49,688 nucleotides of DNA from an uncultured Pseudomonadota bacterium. GTDB taxonomy: Bacteria; Pseudomonadota; Alphaproteobacteria; UBA9219. The translations under genes and the position numbers were made by a program. Under the pieces are notes generated by a model, which had not been told where the DNA came from, did no database searches, and was given only the letters and a program-made list of their open reading frames with translations. Shown one piece after another: positions 45,637-49,688 of this stretch; position 1 is the first letter of the stretch; each line of letters opens with the position of its first letter. Location of the stretch: contig CAIQVS010000136.1 of NCBI GenBank assembly GCA_903875345.1, positions 1 to 49,688 on the forward strand. The letters are read 5' to 3'.

Positions 45637-46305
45637 TTAATGTACCGCTCCCACTGCCCCATGTGGACGATTTTTCTGATTTTCATGGCGTTCCTGCTTA
45701 TCCTTGCGGATGTCCCTGTGGTCTTGACGATCCTGACGGCGGTCATGATGAATCTGCCTTGCATCATGCCCCATCTGCTGCCTGTTCTGATGGATCTGCG
45801 AACGATCCTGATGGATTTGTCCCCTGTCCTTGCCAATCTGGGAACGATCCTGATGGATTTGCTGCCGATCCTGATTGATCTGTTGCTGTTCCTGCTGCGC
45901 TCCGACGGTATTACCGCTGGCTTTGTCTTGCCGTTCAATTCGGCGGTCCTGTCGGATTTGCGAACGGTCGCTCTGAATCTGCGCGCGGTCGCTTTGTATT
46001 TGCGAACGATCACTTCGGATCTGTTCACGATCCTGCACGTTCTGCGCATGGTCGCTTTGTATTTGCGAACGGTCCTGCTGAATCTGCTGATGGCTTTCTT
46101 GCAAATTCTGGCGATCCTGATGAATGTCCTGCGCCAGAGGTCCCCCTCGCCCGCCTTGGTCGCCATAGCTGGGCGGTGTCGTCGGCGCGGTCGGGACAGT
46201 CGTCGGAGTCGTCGGATCGGGCGGCGTAGTCACCTGCGCGAAAGCCGGGTCGGCAATCAACAGGCTGATAATGGACGCCGACAAAAGTTTTTTATTGAAC
46301 ATCAT
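45637..46305 (-). CDS. Secreted heptad-repeat protein, Asp/Arg/Gln-rich
   Basis: A 222-aa protein with a signal peptide (FNKKLLSASIISLLIADPAFA, given with cleavage after AFA), a Pro/Thr-rich spacer, and about 18 imperfect seven-residue units of the form I-x-x-D-R-x-Q (IQSDRAQ, IRSDRSQ, IHQDRSQ). It ends in a His/Asp/Arg-rich tail. The coding DNA repeats with a 21-bp period. Similar D-R repeat proteins occur in many bacteria without known function. The start at 46305 has AAGGAGA upstream, with a second ATG at 46302. Only one hydrophobic residue per seven argues against a standard coiled coil. Confidence 0.75.
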   Translation of the reverse strand: MMFNKKLLSASIISLLIADPAFAQVTTPPDPTTPTTVPTAPTTPPSYGDQGGRGGPLAQDIHQDRQNLQESHQQIQQDRSQIQSDHAQNVQDREQIRSDRSQIQSDRAQIQSDRSQIRQDRRIERQDKASGNTVGAQQEQQQINQDRQQIHQDRSQIGKDRGQIHQDRSQIHQNRQQMGHDARQIHHDRRQDRQDHRDIRKDKQERHENQKNRPHGAVGAVH

Positions 46306-46393
46306 CGATCTCCTTGGTTGGGTGTTGTTCATGCTCGCGATCTGCTGCCGGAAACAAATCTACTCCGGGAAAAAGGCGTTCTTTTGTTGATTG

Positions 46394-46415
46394 ATGCTTA
46401 ATTTACATTAAGCAT
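46394..46415. promoter_or_regulatory. Perfect palindrome upstream of the heptad-repeat gene
   Basis: ATGCTTAAT (46394-46402), TTAC, then ATTAAGCAT (46407-46415): 9-bp arms with no mismatch. It sits about 90 bp upstream of the heptad-repeat start and 15 bp after the Cys-rich gene. No U-run follows on either strand, so an operator is more likely than a terminator. Confidence 0.5.
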
Positions 46416-46429
46416 AAGCAACGTAGTTT

Positions 46430-46987
46430 TTATTGCGGTCGGCCTCCGCCATTGCCTGAATGCATGCCTCCGCCTGCGGGCATATTCTGCAGAGCCTGAT
46501 AACAAGAATCCGAAATTTCCTTGAAGTGGTCTTTCAGACATTGGATGATTCGCCCGCCGCCCGGTTGAACATCATGGCAGAAATTCTGAGCGTCGTTGCG
46601 GCAAGCCTCGCGCGGTCCTCCGCCCTGCTGCGGCGGTCGTTGCATCACGCCTTGCTGATCGCTTCGCGGTGGATAATCATTCCCTGACGGAGCGGCGCCT
46701 TGATCATTTTCGGATGGAGGCTGATCTTCTGTTGCCGCAGCGCTCTTCAGCGCGGTGTAACAGCCATCCGAAATTTCCTTGTAATGTTCCTCAAGGCATG
46801 CCTGCGCCCGCGACGGATCGGATTGATCATTGGAACAGAAAGACTGAACGTCTTGCGCGCATGCCTCGCGCGGCCCACCACCTTGGCTGGCGGCGCAAAG
46901 CGCAGGCGACAACGCCCCAATAACGGAGATAAAAGCCAGAATTCGCGCATCGACGGTCATTGTCAGCGTTTTTTTGAAAAAAGGCAT
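46430..46987 (-). CDS. Secreted protein with two Cys-rich GLG1-type repeats
   Basis: A 185-aa protein with a signal peptide (start MPFFKKTLTM, hydrophobic core ILAFISVIGALSPALCA). Two repeats follow, each with four Cys: REACAQDVQSFCSNDQ to SDGCYTAL, and REACRNDAQNFCHDV to SDSCYQAL, joined by a Gln/Pro-rich linker. The spacing C-x6-C, then C and C, matches the cysteine-rich repeat seen in Golgi protein GLG1 and in many small proteobacterial periplasmic proteins. Function is unknown. Upstream starts at 47020 and 47074 are possible but have no better ribosome-binding site. Confidence 0.72.
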   Translation of the reverse strand: MPFFKKTLTMTVDARILAFISVIGALSPALCAASQGGGPREACAQDVQSFCSNDQSDPSRAQACLEEHYKEISDGCYTALKSAAATEDQPPSENDQGAAPSGNDYPPRSDQQGVMQRPPQQGGGPREACRNDAQNFCHDVQPGGGRIIQCLKDHFKEISDSCYQALQNMPAGGGMHSGNGGGRPQ

Positions 46988-47287
46988 CGGCAGGGTTTCC
47001 GTGATGCGAGAGATTGCCATAATCTTGCTCAAGCCACAAACGAATGGCCGACAATGGAGACCGCTTTTTATCACGCAAAAAGTTGATTTTTGGTAAACGG
47101 TGAGGAGTAGATTATTTCAACATGGCATCGTTTGCGCCAAAGTTTTCCGATAGCGCGCATCGCCAAAGCGCTACGCTTGAGGATACATTATGCTGCAATA
47201 CCGGATAATCGCGATTGGCTCGAAGTCGTATGCACGACAGGCGGCAGCATGGACACAGAGTAAAAGTTCACGAATAGGAGATCGTCC

Positions 47288-47860
47288 GTGAGGCACATCA
47301 CAGCTTTGACAGGCTTTCTTGTTTTGTTCATTCTGTTGGCTGACGGATCTTTTTCTTATGCTCAGGCAAGTCAGAGGGATCAGGCCATGTCCATGAAAAT
47401 AGAATCAACCGCGTTTGCCAATGGGGGAGAAATTCCCATCCAATATACAGGCGAAGGGGCAGACATATCGCCGCAACTTTCGTGGGAGGGCGTTCCAGCG
47501 GAGGCAAGAAGCCTTGTTTTGATTGTCGATGATCCGGACGCTCCCGATCCCGCAGCGCCAAAGATGGTTTGGGTGCATTGGGTGCTTTATAATATTCCCC
47601 CGTCCGTGACAGGATTTCCTGAGGGCGTGGAGGTGTTGCCTACAGGAACCGGCGAGGGGTTGAACGACTGGAAACGCACGGGCTATGGCGGGCCGATGCC
47701 CCCTGTCGGACGGCATCGTTATTTCCACAAGCTTTATGCCCTTGATACAACGCTTGATCTCGCGGGCACGCCAACCAAGACCGATGTCGAAACCGCCATG
47801 CGCGGGCATATACTGGCCGAAACGGTTTTGATGGGAACCTATCAAGCGAAGGGAAAGTAA
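47288..47860 (+). CDS. YbhB/YbcL family (PEBP/Raf kinase inhibitor-like) protein
   Basis: Secreted phosphatidylethanolamine-binding-fold protein, 190 aa. Signal peptide at 1-26 (core ALTGFLVLFILLADGSFSYA). The PEBP domain shows PQLSWEGVPAEARSLVLIVD, DDPDAPDP and GRHRYFHKLYALD. The start is GTG at 47288 with AGGAGA about eight bases upstream. In bacteria these proteins have been linked to ligand binding or protease inhibition, but the function here is unknown. Confidence 0.92.
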   Translation: MRHITALTGFLVLFILLADGSFSYAQASQRDQAMSMKIESTAFANGGEIPIQYTGEGADISPQLSWEGVPAEARSLVLIVDDPDAPDPAAPKMVWVHWVLYNIPPSVTGFPEGVEVLPTGTGEGLNDWKRTGYGGPMPPVGRHRYFHKLYALDTTLDLAGTPTKTDVETAMRGHILAETVLMGTYQAKGK

Positions 47861-47917
47861 GCCCTCGCAAGATTCAACAGAAAACTTGCGGTGACGCGTT
47901 ATTCAGATGGGGAACAA

Positions 47918-49546
47918 ATGGCAATAGGACGAGATCGGCTCAAGCGCTTTGTGGCGCTTTTTGTCTGCATATGTTGTTACGTCGTTGCTGCAATTCTGTG
48001 CCTCTTTGCGTCATCCGGAATTTTTCCGATCAACACCAATGACGGATCGAATTTTCTCTTGCAGGCGCTTTACGCAGCTCAGGGACTAACGCCATACAGG
48101 GACTATGGCATTGTGTACCCACCCGGCATTGCGCTCTTTTTCGGAAACCTGCTGCATATCACCGACGGCGGCGTGTTTATCAGAATCGTCTGGCTGATCG
48201 CTTGCTTCTTGCTTGGTGTCAATGCGTTTCTGATGACGCGTTTCAAAGTTGGCGTCACCACGCGCCTCATCGGCAGCGGTCTTATAACGCTTGTTGCCAC
48301 GCAGCCTATTGTAGTTCTGTTTCGCAATCATGGATCGGAGCCTTTTACCGCTCTCTTGCTACTTACTCTGGTTCTGCTTTCGATCCAGTATATTTTTTCG
48401 GAAACACGTTCGACTATCCGGCTGGTTTCTCTTTCTCTGTGTAGCCTCTGCATAACGATGGTGCGTTGGGATCGGGCATTCGCCGTCGCATGCCTCGACT
48501 TCGCCGCTACAGGACTCGTTTTTATTGCAGCTTGGCGAGGATTTTTCCAGCCGCAAGATAAATCCAAAGCCCTTCAACTGGCGCGACGAATGGGCGAATC
48601 CTCAGCGGCAATTTTTGCTGGCGCAACTATAGCCTTAGCTTTGATAGCGATCTACGCGATCAGCTCCAACTGTTGGTCGGAAACCTTGTGGTACATATTT
48701 CGCCTGCCCCTGCAGGTCATGCCCTACCGAACCCTGCCTTTACCTTCATTCGATATTCTGGAAGCCGATGGCCTTTGGCAAACAGGCATTATGGCAATCA
48801 TCGTCATGGCTGGCGCAAGTCTCTATATGGTTGCAAATGCCAAGGCTCATTCATCTTCGTCTTTTGCCAAGCTCGGCGAGTGCTTACTGCTCCTAGCCGC
48901 TCCAGTGGCAATGCTGCCTTATGCTTTCGGCCGATCGGATGCCGCGCATTTCATACCTTTGGCCAGCATGATAGCCGGAACGCTTATTATTGCCTGCATC
49001 ATTTGGAATAATCTCAAAGTTCGGCTCGCTTTACTGACAATGTTAGTGGTGCTGTTTGTCCCGCTCTCGGACCAACTCGTATATCTATATTCCTTAATTT
49101 ACAATATGGAACAGAACGAACTGTCTCCATTCCAGAACGGCCGCTTTCAGAAAAATCTTGAATCATCAACGGGCGATTGTGCAAAGCTGATTCCCAATGG
49201 CACTCATTCAATTTTTGTCGGGCACACATCATACGCTCATTTCATTGTCAGCCCGATGATACTTTATCTGGCGCGGCTTGACCTCCAGCCTGCGACACCC
49301 TACATTGCAGAAGATCCCGGCATTCAGAACACATGCGAATATGGCAGCAACATTGCTGACGATCTGCGCCGCGCACCGCGCCCGATGATTGCGTTTCTGT
49401 CTATGAGTCAGCAATGGCGGGAACCAAACGCTACCGAGACAATGACCAGTTGCAATCAGATTGAAAAGTTTCTTAGCGAAACGCCTTCTTCGACACTTGG
49501 TTATTGCATGGTGGGCTCGGACACTATGCGGGTCGTGGTTTATTAA
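47918..49546 (+). CDS. Multi-spanning membrane protein, GT-C glycosyltransferase-like
   Basis: A protein of 542 aa with about ten hydrophobic segments (first at about 12-34) and a soluble C-terminal part of about 140 residues with several Cys. The first loop reads NTNDGSNFLLQALYAAQGL, then PYRDYGIVYPPGIALFF, resembling the acidic loop and YPPG motif of GT39/ArnT-like lipid-linked sugar transferases. I therefore suggest a GT-C type enzyme, but no specific family is recognised. The ATG at 47918 has GGGGA upstream; a GTG at 47891 is the alternative. The gene ends 6 bp before an insertion sequence. Confidence 0.7.
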   Translation: MAIGRDRLKRFVALFVCICCYVVAAILCLFASSGIFPINTNDGSNFLLQALYAAQGLTPYRDYGIVYPPGIALFFGNLLHITDGGVFIRIVWLIACFLLGVNAFLMTRFKVGVTTRLIGSGLITLVATQPIVVLFRNHGSEPFTALLLLTLVLLSIQYIFSETRSTIRLVSLSLCSLCITMVRWDRAFAVACLDFAATGLVFIAAWRGFFQPQDKSKALQLARRMGESSAAIFAGATIALALIAIYAISSNCWSETLWYIFRLPLQVMPYRTLPLPSFDILEADGLWQTGIMAIIVMAGASLYMVANAKAHSSSSFAKLGECLLLLAAPVAMLPYAFGRSDAAHFIPLASMIAGTLIIACIIWNNLKVRLALLTMLVVLFVPLSDQLVYLYSLIYNMEQNELSPFQNGRFQKNLESSTGDCAKLIPNGTHSIFVGHTSYAHFIVSPMILYLARLDLQPATPYIAEDPGIQNTCEYGSNIADDLRRAPRPMIAFLSMSQQWREPNATETMTSCNQIEKFLSETPSSTLGYCMVGSDTMRVVVY

Positions 49547-49552
49547 GCCTAA

Positions 49553-49688
49553 GAGCCTGTTCATGATCTTTTTATGAGCAGAGCGAGGAAAGCGAGAGCG
49601 ACCATGTTCAGGCTGGTGTTGAGTTTACGCTCGCAGTTTTTCCAAAGTCTGCGGCATTTGTCGAGCCACGCGAAGGAACGCTCGACCA
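49553..49688 (-). mobile_element. IS5-family insertion sequence, right part of window (truncated by edge)
   Basis: The terminal sequence GAGCCTGTTCATGATC starts at 49553, with CTAA directly before it, fitting the short TNA/CTAA target sites of the IS427/IS1031 group. The element contains the 3' end of a transposase on the minus strand. The rest lies outside the window. Confidence 0.8.
49561..49688 (-). CDS. IS5-family transposase, C-terminal fragment (5' end outside window)
   Basis: The last 41 codons and stop are present: VERSFAWLDKCRRLWKNCER, then a hydrophobic helix (NMVALAFLALLIKRS). The E of VERSFAW matches the conserved acidic residue and R(T/S)FAWL motif near the C-terminus of IS5/IS1031 DDE transposases. 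No internal stop is seen in this part. Confidence 0.85.
   Translation of the reverse strand, partial: VERSFAWLDKCRRLWKNCERKLNTSLNMVALAFLALLIKRS

Noticed and set aside
45637-46140. Regular 21-bp repeats suggestive of a CRISPR array
   Set aside because: Units are contiguous without unique spacers and encode an in-frame protein.
45634-46401. Plus-strand frame of 255 aa that looks like a Leu/Ile-rich membrane protein
   Set aside because: It is the antisense of the heptad-repeat gene. The minus strand has the Shine-Dalgarno, signal peptide and terminator; the hydrophobicity comes from reading D/R/Q codons backwards.

Overview
The window looks like a chromosomal stretch of a flagellated, free-living alphaproteobacterium. 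The clues are a COQ9-family gene divergent from rpsU, ChpT-type histidine phosphotransfer, exact and near CtrA boxes, a MotE/DUF6468/FliL/FliM flagellar block, and the order ruvCAB-ybgC-tolQRAB-pal-cpoB. Base composition is moderate (mid-50s percent GC by eye). I cannot fix the genus. Coding density is very high, with many 4-bp ATGA overlaps, and almost everything is housekeeping.

Layout. 1-3.8 kb: a partial DUF559 nuclease-like gene lying between inverted palindromic repeats, then gltX, an N-formylglutamate amidohydrolase, a COQ9-family gene and the divergent rpsU. 3.8-7.2 kb: a GtrB-like glycosyltransferase, a LuxO-like sigma-54 activator, and an AT-richer orphan HExxH protein. 7.4-11.1 kb: ilvA, then trmJ, folB, a pteridine-reductase-like SDR and a small RHH protein in one overlapping operon. 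11.1-17.5 kb: cheA(-REC)-cheW-cheY-cheB-cheR on the minus strand with chpT upstream. 17.5-25 kb: nadK, fabF/acpP, an ABC exporter, a D-2-hydroxyacid dehydrogenase-type flavoprotein and fhs. 25-29.4 kb: cheY-cheZ and fliL-fliM-DUF6468-motE. 29.5-33 kb: a regulatory PTS (EI, HPr, mannose-type EIIA) with rapZ. 33-41.4 kb: Tol-Pal with ybgC and ruvCAB. 41.5-45.4 kb: NfeD/SPFH pair, DUF924, rpiB with a tiny upstream membrane ORF, and glyA preceded by a well-formed ZTP riboswitch. 45.6-49.7 kb: an accessory-looking tail with a secreted heptad-repeat protein, a Cys-rich repeat protein, a secreted PEBP protein, a large GT-C-like membrane protein and the end of an IS5-family element.

How it fits together. 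Motility and cell-cycle control are linked: ChpT normally phosphorylates CtrA, and an exact TTAA-N7-TTAAC box sits at chpT, with one-mismatch boxes before cheA and fliL. CheZ carries at its C-terminus a peptide resembling the CheY-binding peptide of FliM, which is also encoded here. One-carbon metabolism (glyA, fhs, folB, the SDR) recurs through the window, and glyA appears to be controlled by the purine intermediate ZTP.

The most noteworthy items are the ZTP riboswitch before glyA, the DUF559/palindromic-repeat arrangement and its gene-free relative between ruvB and ruvA, the CtrA boxes, the FliM-like tail of CheZ, the orphan HExxH protein, and the secreted heptad-repeat protein. I did not find a clear new multi-gene defence or biosynthetic system.
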